Origin: Cytophagales bacterium
GTDB taxonomy: Bacteria; Bacteroidota; Bacteroidia; Cytophagales; 172606-1
Direction of reading: 5' to 3'
Length of the DNA stretch: 64,000 bases
Assembly (NCBI GenBank): GCA_030446715.1
Contig: JAUJMU010000006.1
Span: 248,001 to 312,000 of the forward strand
The translations under genes were made by a program, and so were the position numbers. The notes beneath the pieces were generated by a model. The model searched no databases, was not told the DNA's origin, and saw only the letters and a program-made list of their open reading frames with translations. Positions 17,171 through 27,225 of this stretch are shown one piece after another (the first letter of the stretch is position 1; each line of letters starts with the position of its first letter).

Positions 17171-19267
17171 ATGAAGCTTACCCAAAAACACCTCCGCACC
17201 GGTCTGGTTGCGATGGGAATCGGTGCGCTCAGCGTGATGGCTGCCCGTTACGATTTCCTGGATGCGTCCTCGCACCGGGAGGCGCCCATGATTGCCAACG
17301 ACCCCCTGGCCGACAACACCGACGTGTACGCGTTCCGCAGCCCGGACAATCCAAACACGGTTACGCTGATTGCCAATTACGTGCCGCTGATTTCTTCCGA
17401 CGCGGGTCCCCAGTATCACTTCTTCGGGGAAAACATCCGCTACGAAGTCCACGTGAAAAACAAGGCCACGACCAGGGGCGACGACATCACGTACCGCTTT
17501 ACCTTCAAGCGAGTTGATGAAGACCCTACTACTTTCTTCCGGATTCGCCTGGGCAAGGAAAACAACAAAAACACCTACACCTGCGAGAAGAGCACCGATG
17601 GGGGCCAGTCCTTTACGACCATTGTAACAGATGGCAAAGTTCCCCCGCCAAATATCGGACCCCGTTCCATTGAGAGTCCTGTTGGCTTGAATACCAACTA
17701 CTCAGCACTGGTTAACTCGGCCATCACTATGGCCAGTACGGGCGAAAAGATCTTTTGCGGCCCGGTGGATGATCCGTTCTTTGTGGACCTTGGCGGAATT
17801 TTTGACATTGGCGGTATCCGGCCGGAGAATGCCGTAGATGCCCTCAAGGGCAAAAATGTACTCACCATTGCCCTGCAGGTGCCCATCCAAAACCTGCAGA
17901 AGGACGGCAAAAACGCGGGCATGGCCAAAAACATCCTCGATCCTGATTTCGTCATCGGCGTGTGGGCTTCGGCCAGCCGTCCGAAGATGAAGGTGCTCAA
18001 CGGCGACGGTACCGAAACGGTTTCGGGCGACTTCGTGCAGGTATCCCGCCTGGGCATGCCGCTGACCAACGAGGTAATCATTCCCCAGGGGCAAAAGGAC
18101 TACTGGAATGCGCTGACGCCTTACCAGGAAGAAGGTCAGTTTGACCAGTACTTCACCAACCCCGAACTGGCCCTGTACATGGACGACTCCAAGTTCGGCG
18201 GCGCCGTGCCGGGACTGGCCAAGCTCCGGATTCAGAGCAATTCGCTGCAGAACAACTGGGATTTCCGCAACGGGGGCGACGGCGTATTCTTTTCGGTGAT
18301 CAATAACACTGCCACTCCGGGTACTGCCTTTGATCCGAACTTATTCCAAAGCTACCTGGTACGCAGAAACAATCCCCGTGCCACGGACCTGCTGCCGATT
18401 TTCATGACGGGCGTACCTAACCTCAGGCCATACCAGTTAGCCGTAAACAAGCTGGGTGGAGAATTTCTTTCAATGGGGAAACCCTTCATCCACAATTTCC
18501 TGCCTACGTTCGGGGATATGCTCCGGCTGAACATGGCCGTGCCGCCCACGCCTCGTAATGACGCCAACTTCAGTTCACTGGGACTCATACAGGCGGCCGC
18601 ACTGGGCCTCACCACTGCCCCCTATAACATGTCGCAGAAACTTGAGTTTATTCCCAACATGGACGGCTTTCCCAACGGACGCCGCCTGGAGGATGACGTG
18701 ACCCGCATTGAGTTGCAGGTTGTGGGTGGTATCGTGCTGGCCGCCATCGGCCTGTGGTACGATGATTACCAGAAGGGCAGCGCCAACCCCGTAACGCAGG
18801 ACCTGCTTGATGTGCTTACCTTTACGACGGGAGTGGAAGCCAATGATGTTCCCTTCAAGAAAAGCTTTCCATACCAGGCTGAGCCGCCGAGCGGCGTGAG
18901 CCTGCAGGGAGAAGCCAGCCGCACGACCAACGGGGGCGCCATGGCAGCTTCTGCCAGCCGGGCCGAACTACCGGCGGCGGCGTCGATGAACCTTTCGGCA
19001 CCGGAAGCTTTCATGACCACTTTCCCGAATCCGGCCATTGACCGGACCACGTTTAAGTACCGCATTGCCTCGGATGCCAATGTGACGCTGAAGGTTTTCG
19101 ATAAAAACGGGAACCTGGTAGCCATACCGGTTAAGAATGAATTCAGGAGCGCCGGGGTGTACGAAGTGAATCTTCCACTGGGTAAATTCAGGAACGGCAC
19201 CTATTACGTTACGCTGGACAATGATGGCCGCACCATGCAGAACACCAAGCTGGTGATTGAAAAGTAG
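17171..19267 (+). CDS. DUF4331 protein with T9SS C-terminal sorting domain
   Basis: A 698-residue exported protein. Residues 1-25 are a signal-like leader; SSHREAPMIANDPLADNTDV followed by YAFRSPDNPN is the hallmark of DUF4331. The body runs to about residue 590. The last ~85 residues (from FPNPAIDRTTFKYRI, via LKVFDKNGNLV, to GTYYVTLDNDG and a final KLVIEK) are a type-A T9SS sorting domain, so the protein is probably carried to the cell surface or released. Its biochemical role is unknown. It lies between a TonB receptor and TPR/HupE genes. Confidence 0.88.
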   Translation: MKLTQKHLRTGLVAMGIGALSVMAARYDFLDASSHREAPMIANDPLADNTDVYAFRSPDNPNTVTLIANYVPLISSDAGPQYHFFGENIRYEVHVKNKATTRGDDITYRFTFKRVDEDPTTFFRIRLGKENNKNTYTCEKSTDGGQSFTTIVTDGKVPPPNIGPRSIESPVGLNTNYSALVNSAITMASTGEKIFCGPVDDPFFVDLGGIFDIGGIRPENAVDALKGKNVLTIALQVPIQNLQKDGKNAGMAKNILDPDFVIGVWASASRPKMKVLNGDGTETVSGDFVQVSRLGMPLTNEVIIPQGQKDYWNALTPYQEEGQFDQYFTNPELALYMDDSKFGGAVPGLAKLRIQSNSLQNNWDFRNGGDGVFFSVINNTATPGTAFDPNLFQSYLVRRNNPRATDLLPIFMTGVPNLRPYQLAVNKLGGEFLSMGKPFIHNFLPTFGDMLRLNMAVPPTPRNDANFSSLGLIQAAALGLTTAPYNMSQKLEFIPNMDGFPNGRRLEDDVTRIELQVVGGIVLAAIGLWYDDYQKGSANPVTQDLLDVLTFTTGVEANDVPFKKSFPYQAEPPSGVSLQGEASRTTNGGAMAASASRAELPAAASMNLSAPEAFMTTFPNPAIDRTTFKYRIASDANVTLKVFDKNGNLVAIPVKNEFRSAGVYEVNLPLGKFRNGTYYVTLDNDGRTMQNTKLVIEK

Positions 19268-19303
19268 ACTCCTTTGCCCGTCACCGGAGCACAGCCTTTA
19301 CTA

Positions 19304-19332
19304 AACCTGCCGGACTTTCCGGCAGGTTTTCT
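19304..19332 (+). terminator. Intrinsic terminator after the DUF4331 gene
   Basis: AACCTGCCGGA (19304-19314) and TCCGGCAGGTT (19318-19328) form an 11-bp stem with a 3-base loop followed by a T-rich tail. It lies between DUF4331 and the TPR gene, so it may lower, rather than abolish, expression of the last two genes. Confidence 0.75.
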
Positions 19333-19364
19333 CTCCCCCTCATGCAACCTTACGCCTACCCATT

Positions 19365-20699
19365 ATGATCCGGAAATATTTTTACCCTCTTTTTTTTACC
19401 GCATTTGCCGCCCTGGTAATTCTGATACTGGTGTTTGGCAAGAAAGAGCAGGTACCCCAGTTAAAACCCCGTGAGGTAGCCATTACCCCGGCCAGTGAAT
19501 GGCTCAATACCCGCGCTGCCATCGAAGGACTGAGAGACAAACTCCGCAAAAAACCCGGCGATCAAAAGGCCAGTCTGCAACTGGCATTGGCATACATTCA
19601 GGAAGGCAGGATTACCGGCGACCATGCCTACTATGACCCGGCGGCCCTGCAACTGCTCAACCAGGTACTGGAGAAAGAACCCGATCACTTCGACGCCTTG
19701 TGCGGCAAAGCCACCGTATACCTTTCTGGTCACCATTTTGCCGAAGCCATTCCCATTGCCCGGCGGGCGGTGCAACTCAATCCGTACAGCGCTTTTGCCT
19801 ACGGGCTGCTGGTAGATGGTTACGTGGAAACGGGCAACTACCCTGAAGCGGTGGAGATGGCCGGAAAAATGATTGCGGCCCGTCCTGACATCCGCTCCTA
19901 CGCCCGCATTTCTTACCTGCGGGAGATCCACGGAGATTATCCGGGTGCCATTGAGGCAATGGACATGGCCGTAAAAGCTGGTCAGCCGGGGCTCGAACAG
20001 ACGGCCTGGGCCCGGGTGCACCTGGGGCAGCTATACGAAGAAACCGGCAAGTTACCGGAGGCTGAGTACCAGTACCGGAAAACGCTGGAAGAACGGCCTC
20101 ACTACGCCTATGCCATGGCCGGGCTGGGCCGGATGGAAAAAACAAAGAAGAATTACAAAGAGGCAATCGCGTATCTGGAAAAGGCAGCCCGCTCCGTGCA
20201 GGATCCTTCTTTTACCGGGCAAATGGCCGAAGTGTATCAGTTGAGCGGCCAGCCGGAAAAGGCGGCTAAGGTTAACCAGAAACTGATTGCCCAACTCAGT
20301 GGAGACGGACACACGGGCGAAGACGACCCCGGCAACGAGATTGGGCACTACGCCGACCTGGAACTGGCTTACGCTTATTTAAAAACGAACCAACCCGCTC
20401 TGGCCCTCCGGCACGCGGAGGCCGAATACGGGAGACGTCCGCAGAACATTGACGTGAACGAAGCCCTCGCCTGGGTGCACTACAAACGGGGCGCTTACGC
20501 CGAAGCTGACCGGTACATCGCCCTTGCCCTCCGGACCGGGTCGCAAAAACCGACTTTGCTCTACCGGGCCGGATTGATAAAAATGAAGAACGGACCGATA
20601 GAGGCAGGCAGGGAACTGGTGGATAAATCTTTGTCGGTCAATCCGTTTCTGCATTTGCAATCCGTATGGGAAGCGCCTGATTACCTGGCCAGAAATTAA
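19365..20699 (+). CDS. TPR-repeat protein with N-terminal membrane anchor
   Basis: A 444-residue protein. Residues 4-24 (KYFYPLFFTAFAALVILILV) are a membrane anchor or uncleaved signal. The remainder is a series of ~34-residue TPR helices, for example ALLCGK-like FDALCGKATVYLSGHHFAEA, YGLLVDGYVETGNYPEAVEM, QLYEETGKLPEAEYQYRKTL and GLGRMEKTKKNYKEAIAYLE. It probably faces the periplasm and scaffolds other proteins of this operon. It starts 32 bp after the terminator and ends 12 bp before the HupE gene. Confidence 0.85.
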   Translation: MIRKYFYPLFFTAFAALVILILVFGKKEQVPQLKPREVAITPASEWLNTRAAIEGLRDKLRKKPGDQKASLQLALAYIQEGRITGDHAYYDPAALQLLNQVLEKEPDHFDALCGKATVYLSGHHFAEAIPIARRAVQLNPYSAFAYGLLVDGYVETGNYPEAVEMAGKMIAARPDIRSYARISYLREIHGDYPGAIEAMDMAVKAGQPGLEQTAWARVHLGQLYEETGKLPEAEYQYRKTLEERPHYAYAMAGLGRMEKTKKNYKEAIAYLEKAARSVQDPSFTGQMAEVYQLSGQPEKAAKVNQKLIAQLSGDGHTGEDDPGNEIGHYADLELAYAYLKTNQPALALRHAEAEYGRRPQNIDVNEALAWVHYKRGAYAEADRYIALALRTGSQKPTLLYRAGLIKMKNGPIEAGRELVDKSLSVNPFLHLQSVWEAPDYLARN

Positions 20700-20711
20700 A
20701 AAGAAAACTCT

Positions 20712-21425
20712 ATGCAAGGCAAAAGAGATCAGGGACTGGCCCGGTGGAGTTCCGGAGCCAATTTTTTTTCGCAAAGACGCAACTTCTTATTGATGGTGCT
20801 TTTTGGACTCTTTTCCACGGCATCCTTCGCCCACGTTCCCGAGGAATTAAATAAACTAAGTGGATCAGAGGCCGCCTGGCTGTACCTGCAGCTGGGCTTT
20901 ACGCACATTCTGCCCAAGGGCTTTGATCACGTGCTGTTTGTGCTGGCGCTGTATTTCTTAAGTCCGCGCCTGAAGACCGTACTCTGGCAGGCCACTGCTT
21001 TTACCGTGGCCCATTCCATCACACTGGGGCTGGCCGCGGCCAGCGTAATTGATCCTCCCGCCAGTGTGGTGGAGCCCATCATTGCCCTCTCCATCGTTTT
21101 TGTTGCCGTGGAGAACTTGTATACCGACCAGTTGAAGTGGTGGCGTACAGTGATTGTGTTCGCATTCGGGCTCATTCACGGTTGCGGATTTGCGGGGGTA
21201 TTGGGTGAGTTGGGGTTACCGTCCAGCCATTTTATTACGGCTCTGTTTACGTTCAATCTGGGTGTTGAACTGGGGCAGATTACAGTAATTCTGCTTGCCT
21301 ACCTGCTGGTCGGCCGCTGGTTCAGCCGTAAAGCCTGGTACCGCAAGCGGATCGTGTATCCCGTGTCCCTGCTGATTGCCCTGACGGCTTTTTACTGGAC
21401 GATTGAACGGGCATTTCTCGGCTAG
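20712..21425 (+). CDS. HupE/UreJ family permease
   Basis: A 237-residue membrane protein with six to seven helices. The HupE signatures are visible: GFTHILPKGFDHVLFVLALY (His and Asp for metal binding) and HGCGFAGVLGELG. Family members are linked with Ni or Co supply to hydrogenase and urease, but no such enzyme is encoded here. A start at Met28 (20793) would leave a normal signal-like helix, so the true start is uncertain. It is the last gene of the TonB-DUF4331-TPR-HupE run. Confidence 0.87.
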   Translation: MQGKRDQGLARWSSGANFFSQRRNFLLMVLFGLFSTASFAHVPEELNKLSGSEAAWLYLQLGFTHILPKGFDHVLFVLALYFLSPRLKTVLWQATAFTVAHSITLGLAAASVIDPPASVVEPIIALSIVFVAVENLYTDQLKWWRTVIVFAFGLIHGCGFAGVLGELGLPSSHFITALFTFNLGVELGQITVILLAYLLVGRWFSRKAWYRKRIVYPVSLLIALTAFYWTIERAFLG

Positions 21426-21507
21426 GAAGTGAGGATGCCTTTAACCAGTAAAGCGTACTCAAAAACGCTAAGCCTGGCTATGTCCGGTGAATAGTTTTTC
21501 AGTTAAT

Positions 21508-21582
21508 ATCGGATGAAAGCCAGTTTGATCATTGAAAGGGAACTGACGGCCAGTTTCTCGTACCGGGTGGCAATCCTTCCAC
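21508..21582 (-). mobile_element. Shred of IS5-type element
   Basis: About 75 bp closely matching 1968-2045, the 3' end of the IS5 transposase gene (encoding EKLAVSF-like residues and the following tail). No terminal repeats remain. Confidence 0.75.
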
Positions 21583-21647
21583 TGGACTTGCTACATTTGA
21601 CTGGAGACGGTTTTTAAGCAGATTTGGGGGTAAACCCAAAGGTAATT

Positions 21648-22215
21648 ATGAAAACAAGGCGAATTTTTGACGAGACATTCAAACAAATGGCCGTCGGGTT
21701 GTCCTATGCAAAAGGGTCCGTGCAGGAGGCGGCCCGGGAATTGGGTATCGATTCAGGCCGGATCACCAGGTGGCGGCAAAGTCGCAATAGTCCCGGCCAA
21801 TCTTCAAATGCCGGACTGAGTGAGGAGCAAAAGCAGATCAGACAGCTACAAAAGGAGTTGAAAGAAGTTCAGCCTGAACGCGGTATTCTATGGAGGCGGT
21901 CAGCATCTTCTCCAGGGGAGACGGGAAATATTCCGGTTTATAGCCGATAACGCCAATCAGTTTCCCTGCCAGAGAAGATGTGTAAGGTGCTGAAGGTGAG
22001 CAGTAGTGGGTACTATTATTGGCTGAAAGCACCCGGTTGGAGTCAGGCAACTCAACCACAGTAAGTTAGTTGATCACATCCGGCAGGTACATACGCAAAG
22101 CCGGGGCCGGCAGGCAAGTCCCCGGATTGCCATTGAATTGCGGGAGCGGGGCGTGAAGGTATCGCGTAACCGGGTGGCCAGGCGGACCCGGATGCAGGCT
22201 CTCTCGCAGGTCCAG
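21648..22215 (+). pseudogene. IS3-family element, orfA and broken start of orfB
   Basis: The orfA frame (ATG 21648, to 21950) gives MKTRRIFDETFKQMAVGLSY, a helix-turn-helix (VQEAARELGIDSGRITRWR) and a leucine-zipper-like stretch. After a frameshift the orfB start is readable as MCKVLKVSSSGYYYWLKAP, then RQASPRIAIELRERGVKVSR. It is cut near 22215, where an inverted fragment of a similar element begins. Confidence 0.75.
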
Positions 22216-22480
22216 ATCTGATACCCACTTCTGTCCGGTGACCTGGGCAGAAAAATCTCTGTTGAGGTGGTTTTCAGCTATAGCATATTCATGATTAGAA
22301 TCAGTGGTCTGCATCCGGTATTTCTTCCTGATGATACTTTTGATACTGGCTTTCTTCATGGACCTGCGACAGAGCCTGCATCTGGGTCCGCCTGGCCACT
22401 CGTGGACGTGAAGCCCGAATACCGAGTTCTTTCAACTCACGGGTGATTCTGGGACTGCCATGGACCTCAGACCGTGCCCT
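22205..22480 (-). pseudogene. Inverted fragment of IS3-family orfB
   Basis: Read on the minus strand: SPRITRELKELGIRASRPRV, then KKASIKSIIRKKYRMQTT, then AENHLNRDFSAQVTGQKWVS. This is the same part of orfB as in the fragment to its left but in opposite orientation, so two copies met head to head and recombined or were deleted. Confidence 0.7.
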
Positions 22481-22684
22481 GATTGGGGTCCGCGCTTTTT
22501 ACTCTCGTCATGTATTCTGTGAATGTACGTCGTCAAATAAAAGTGGACAACTGAGTCGAAGAATCAATAAAAGCAGTATCGGCCGGCAGCAGTGATGGGG
22601 CAAGCAACAGATGGGCTTCCCAATCGTAAAAGTGGAGGGATGGGAAAAGAGTATATTCCACGCTCTGCCAAAACCACTTTACCA

Positions 22685-23924
22685 ATGGCAAGCAAGAAGA
22701 CCTACACGAAAGAATTTAAGGAGGAGGCTGTGAGACTGGCACGGCAAAACGGAAATGTAACGGAAACCGCCCGCAATCTGGGATTGCAGCTCAGTGTGCT
22801 CCGGCGCTGGAAGAAGGAGTTGGCGGATCATGGGGAAAAGCCTTTCCGGGTAATCTTCCATGGACACACGGCAGACGAAGAAATGCGCCAGTTACAGCGG
22901 GAGAACCAGCGGTTAAAGGAAACCGTTGAGATATTAAAAAAAGCGGTGGGTATCTTCACAAGCCTCCTCCTGGAAAGATACCCCTTTATTGAGGAGCACC
23001 GGAAGACACACATCCGCTGGAGCGGAATAAACAGGTGTGCGGGGCAGCTTTTATGGTAATGGATGTACCGGTGAGCAGCTGATTTTTATAGCTGGAAAAA
23101 GCGGCCGGAGAGTAACCGGAAGCAGGAAAACCAGCTTGGGCTGGAGGTGGAAGAAATCAGTGGGATCCATAAGCAGAGTCGTGAAACGTATGGCAGTCCC
23201 TGTATCCATGCGGATCTGGAGGAAAAAGGTATTTCGTGCTCGGAGAACCGGGTGGCCAGGTTGGAAAATGAAAAGCCACCGGTGAGCAGCTTTGCCGCTG
23301 GGCGGAAGCGAAGATAATCAACGTTTAGATACAGAAAAGAAAAAGTTTGTCGTCACCACCGAAGATTCCAGTCGCACAACTTGCCGGTGGCTGAAAACAA
23401 GCTCAATCAGGAATTTGCTGCCAGCAGACCCAATGAGAAGGGTCACTGATATCACTTACGTGTGGACAAGGGAAGGCTGGTTATATCTGGCCGTGGTACT
23501 GGATCTGTTTTCCCGGAAAGTAGTGGGCTGGGCGATGGATCAAAACATGGAAAGAGGGCTGGTAATGAATGCTTTACAGATGGCCCTGCTGGCCAGAAAA
23601 ACCACAGCAGGGGCTGCTGCATCACTCGGACAGAGGCTCTCAGTACGCAAGCAACGATTACCAGAAGCTGCTCAGAGACAATAAAATTACCTGTTCAATG
23701 AGCTGGAAGGGAAACTGTTATGACAATGCCTGTATGGAAAGTTTCTTGGCTACCTTAAAACAGAACTCGTATACCACCGCCAGTACCAGACCCGAAAGGA
23801 GGCGAAAGGAGATATCTTTGAATACATCCAGGTATGGTACAACCGAAAACGAAGGCACTCAGCGCTGGGCTACCTGAGTCCGGAACAATTTGAAAACAAA
23901 GGCCAGTATCAAATGGCCGCCTGA
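22685..23924 (+). pseudogene. IS3-family transposase (orfA plus frameshifted orfB)
   Basis: OrfA begins at ATG 22685 (MASKKTYTKEFKEEAVRLAR, HTH TETARNLGLQLSVLRRWKKE, zipper to about 22960). OrfB pieces follow in changing frames: [39 protein letters not shown] (first Asp), [32 protein letters not shown] (second Asp), SWKGNCYDNACMESFLATLK (Glu), and WYNRKRRHSALGYLSPEQFE to a stop at 23924. All DDE residues can be found but at least four frameshifts are needed, so it is dead. Confidence 0.8.
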
Positions 23925-23967
23925 TCTTTTCTCACCCTACACAATTTTGGGGGGAAACCCACCCATC

Positions 23968-24066
23968 CACGTACAACGACAGCTCCGTCATGAGCAGTTT
24001 GAGACAACTCAGTTTTACATTAAAAAGCAGACGGAACGCGACTACATGGAGCAGATGCCTGATTGA
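23968..24066 (+). pseudogene. Tail of a tyrosine recombinase (fragment)
   Basis: The frame ending at 24066 reads VQRQLRHEQFETTQFYIKKQ and stops after EQMPD. The pattern QLRHE..ETTQFY resembles the C-terminal LGHxxxxTTxxY box of phage-type integrases, with the nucleophile Tyr. Only ~32 residues remain, so the assignment is tentative. Confidence 0.4.
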
Positions 24067-24290
24067 GCATCCTCTGCCATCCCTATAGAGTAGCCTTGCC
24101 TTGGCACCGATTCTGGGATAAGTACCGACATATTTACTTATCGGTACCTATTTAAGAAATGTTTATATATTCGCTGTTAAATAGTGTTGGGCAGATATAC
24201 GCCGTTCAAACATCTATGATTGTACGTTTTGTCTTGAACCAGGTGATAACGGTATATTCTTCCCTTGCAAGATTCTACCAAAGAGTATTG
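24067..24290. other. Intergenic
   Basis: No gene or RNA recognised. It contains the left target duplication AGTATTG (24284-24290) of the IS1 element. Confidence 0.4.
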
Positions 24291-25096
24291 GGTAGTGGTA
24301 AGGTTGGAACTGGGGGATGAGTTGGGTAAATCAGGGAAAAAGCCGAACCGGAAGTATGATCGTGATTATTAAAACGTGTCCTCACTGTGGGAGTGAAGAG
24401 TTGGTTAGTAATGGTCATGATGTAAAGAATGGAAAACAGAAATACCATTGTAAAAGCTGTGACAAGTACGGTACTTTTGATGCAGTTCCCCGCTATAGTA
24501 AAGAGCGGAAACCGGAGATATTGAAAGCCTGCTTTGAGCGGCCCGGTATGAGAGGCATTGCCCGCACGTTTGGCATAGCCCGTCAAACACTGGCAGAATG
24601 GCTCAAAGAGGAAGGTGATAAGCATCCCTGGCCTGGAGTCTGCGCTTTCGGATGTGCCCACCCGGCAGGATGTGCCCGAATATGACGAGCTGCAGCACTT
24701 TGTCCAAAAAAAAAGCGAAAAAAGGTGGCTCCGGACAGTGATTGGCAGAAAGACCAGGAAAATCATTGCCTGCTACATTGGCGATCACAGTATGGAGAGC
24801 TGTAAGATGCTTTGGCAGAGAATCCCTGAGAGATTCCGTTATCAGACCAGCTTTTCTGACTTTTGGGAGGCCTGCAATTTTATCTGCCAAAAGACGGGGC
24901 AGCACCAGAAAGCAGGTAAAGAATCAGGACAGACCAACCATATGGAACGCTGGAACAATACCATTCGTCAGTGGCCTGGAAGGTTAACCCGAAAGACACT
25001 TTCTTTTCTAAGTCTGACTTTTACAATGATCTGGTCATTCGGCTTTTCATTGTCCGATACAACCTTACCAAATCAGTTTGATCTTTTACCACTACC
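24291..25096 (+). mobile_element. IS1-family insertion sequence with decayed transposase
   Basis: Inverted ends GGTAGTGGTAAGG (24291) and TTTTACCACTACC (to 25096), and AGTATTG directly repeated on both sides (24284-24290 and 25097-25103). InsA-like frame: TCPHCGSEELVSNGHDVKNG, YHCKSCDKYGTFD, and HTH RGIARTFGIARQTLAEWLK. InsB-like frame: SIPGLESALSDVP, KKSEKRWLRTVI, HSMESCKMLWQRIPERF, HMERWNNTIRQ. The change between the first two could be the normal IS1 frameshift, but a further shift after LSF (about 25010) breaks the end of the protein. Confidence 0.85.
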
Positions 25097-25104
25097 AGTA
25101 TTGT

Positions 25105-25311
25105 ATGTCAAAAACTGTTTTACCAAGCCATATCATTGGCGAACGCGGAGTTAATGCATTTGCGGATTACTGCAACTGTCATCAACCATATATCATTTGG
25201 CGAGAAGAAACCAAAAATGATTTTGGCGTTGATGGTGAAGTAGAGCTTACTGAAATAACGGCTGAGGGCAAAACAAAACCTGCCTCGCACATTGACATTA
25301 TTGAAGTTTAA
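25105..25311 (+). pseudogene. DUF4365-type protein, N-terminal fragment
   Basis: From ATG 25105: MSKTVLPSHIIGERGVNAFA, then YIIWREETKNDFGVDGEVEL. The DxGVDGE-like acidic block is typical of DUF4365, a nuclease-like domain often found in accessory and defence loci. The frame stops at 25311 after HIDIIEV, where the sequence passes abruptly into the leader of the sulfatase gene, so about three quarters of the usual protein is missing. The IS1 element stops 8 bp upstream and has taken away its promoter. Confidence 0.6.
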
Positions 25312-25345
25312 GAGATTACCTAAATATGATCACCACAAAGAAAAT

Positions 25346-26828
25346 ATGAACTTACGAAGCTTTTTATACGGCCTGACCGCAAGTTGCGCACTGCTAACCT
25401 CCACCTCGTTCTTTAACCTTGAAAGTGCCTCCGCACAAGGCTTGAAGTCTCAAACGCGGCCCAACTTTTTATTCGTCTTAACCGATGACCAGCGAAAGGG
25501 TGCGATGGGTAATGACGGCAACCCGCTGATCAAGACACCTAACCTCGATCGCCTGGCTCGCGAAGGTATGGCGTTTCGTAACGCTTACGTTTCCACTCCC
25601 GTTTGTTCTCCCTCTCGTGGCAGCATTTTAACCGGGCAGTACCCGCATACCCACGGCGTGGTTAAGAACTCGGCTTATGACGCCTTGAGCCACCGCCTCA
25701 TTACTTTCCCTCAACTGCTGCACAATTCAGGCTACTACACGGCTCACATTGGCAAGTGGCACATGGGTCAAGACGCCACCGAGCGGCCCGGCTATGATCG
25801 CTGGGTTTGCCTGCGTGGACAGGGCGAATATTTCGACCCATTCTTGAACATCGATGGTACCGAGACCCCCACTAAGGGCTACGTTACCGATATCTTAACC
25901 GACTACGCCGTTGACTTCTTGAAAGTTCGCACGGCAACAAGCCGTTCATGCTCTACCTGGCGCACAAAGCCGTGCATGGTCCATATACGCCACCACCGCG
26001 CTTTGCCAAAGAGTTTGCAGATGCCAAAATCATCCGCAGTGCAAGTGCCGTGCCCTGGCGTACCCGCATTGCCTGGCGACCTGGAAGGCAAGCCGGCTAT
26101 TAAAGCCGGCCTGGCCAAAGCGGCGAATCAACCGAATAAAGGCGATTTTTCGCCCTCTGGATGAGACTATCCGCAAAACCCTCAGGTCGATGATGGCGGT
26201 TGACGAAAGCTTGGGCCGCATCCTGAAAACCTTAGAAGAAATCGGACAGTTGGATAACACTGTCGTGGTGTTTTTTAGTGATAACGGCTACTTCTGGGGC
26301 GAACACAGCCTGGGCGAAAAGAGATTAGCCTACGACGAAAGTATAGCGTGCCGCTGCTTATTCGCTTCCCAAAGAGGATCAAGGCGGGCAGCACATCAGA
26401 TGCCTTCGCACTCAATATCGACTTTGCGCCAACGTTTCTGGAACTGGCCAATATACCGATTCCGGACAACATTCAAGGTCGCTCGCTCTTACCGCTGCTG
26501 CAAGGCCAAACGCCCGCGGCTTGGCGCCAATCGTTTTTAACTGAGTTCGTACCCACCAATACGGAGCCGTATCCCGCATGGAAAGCCGTGCGCACCGACC
26601 AGTGGAAATACATTCATTATCTAGGAGTTAATGGCCAAGACGAACTGTACGACCTTAAAAAAGGATCCGCACGAAATAAAAAATATCATTAACCAGCCAA
26701 GTGCTCGGACCGGATTGACGCTGATGCAAGCAGAACTTAAGCGCTTGCTGGACGAAACGTCCACACAGAAACCCGCCCGTTCGGGAAGATGGAGCATCGG
26801 CCATCTCTCCAAAGCTTCAAAAACGTAA
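25346..26828 (+). pseudogene. Sulfatase with several frameshifts
   Basis: ATG 25346 begins a signal peptide (to ESASAQG). Then RPNFLFVLTDDQRKGAMGND gives the metal-binding Asp pair, and VCSPSRGSILTGQYPHTHG carries the formylglycine Cys87 in CxPxR. Later pieces include NKPFMLYLAHKAVHGPYTPP-like residues (after a shift near 25925), MMAVDESLGRILKTLEEIGQ, FFSDNGYFWGEHSLGEKRLA, then PLLIRFPKRIKAGSTSDAF and DPHEIKNIINQPS. At least four one-base shifts (near 25925, 26050, 26343, 26660) kill it. Such enzymes release sulfate from glycans. Confidence 0.85.
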
Positions 26829-27225
26829 AACCCCATGAAATAACACGAGTTGACAAGAATCTCACGCGGTTGGTGTTGTCACCATAGTTGTTAACTTAAG
26901 CATATATTTTCTTTAAGTATCTGATAGTGAGTAATTTTTCCTTTCGGTGCTTCGCAGAATGCATAATCCATTAATGGCAAAAATTCTTCTGTCAGCCACT
27001 TTTCAATAGTTAGGGTTAAATTAAAAGTTCGTACAAAAAGTACCACGGCTTTCGTGTAGCAAAATAATCTGTATCTATTTGCTACACGTCAATCTAAGCA
27101 CCATCAAATTTATACGCGCTGGAGTTGTGGATTAAGCTATAAGCCTGATTGAAGACTCAAAATACAAAAAGCGGCTTATAACATGTTTTAATACAAGTGG
27201 TTACAAGAGTGCTGTGGCGCTTTTT
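26829..27225. other. Intergenic, with a possible minus-strand gene fragment
   Basis: On the minus strand an open stretch from about 27090 to a stop at 26891 reads FNLTLTIEKWLTEEFLPLMD, then CEAPKGKITHYQILKENICL. It has protein-like composition but no start codon and no family that I recognise. Nothing else is seen here. Confidence 0.3.

Noticed and set aside
19461-20021. Long minus-strand frames opposite the TPR, TonB and DUF4331 genes.
   Set aside because: High-GC shadow frames of well-supported plus-strand genes; no start sites or known domains.
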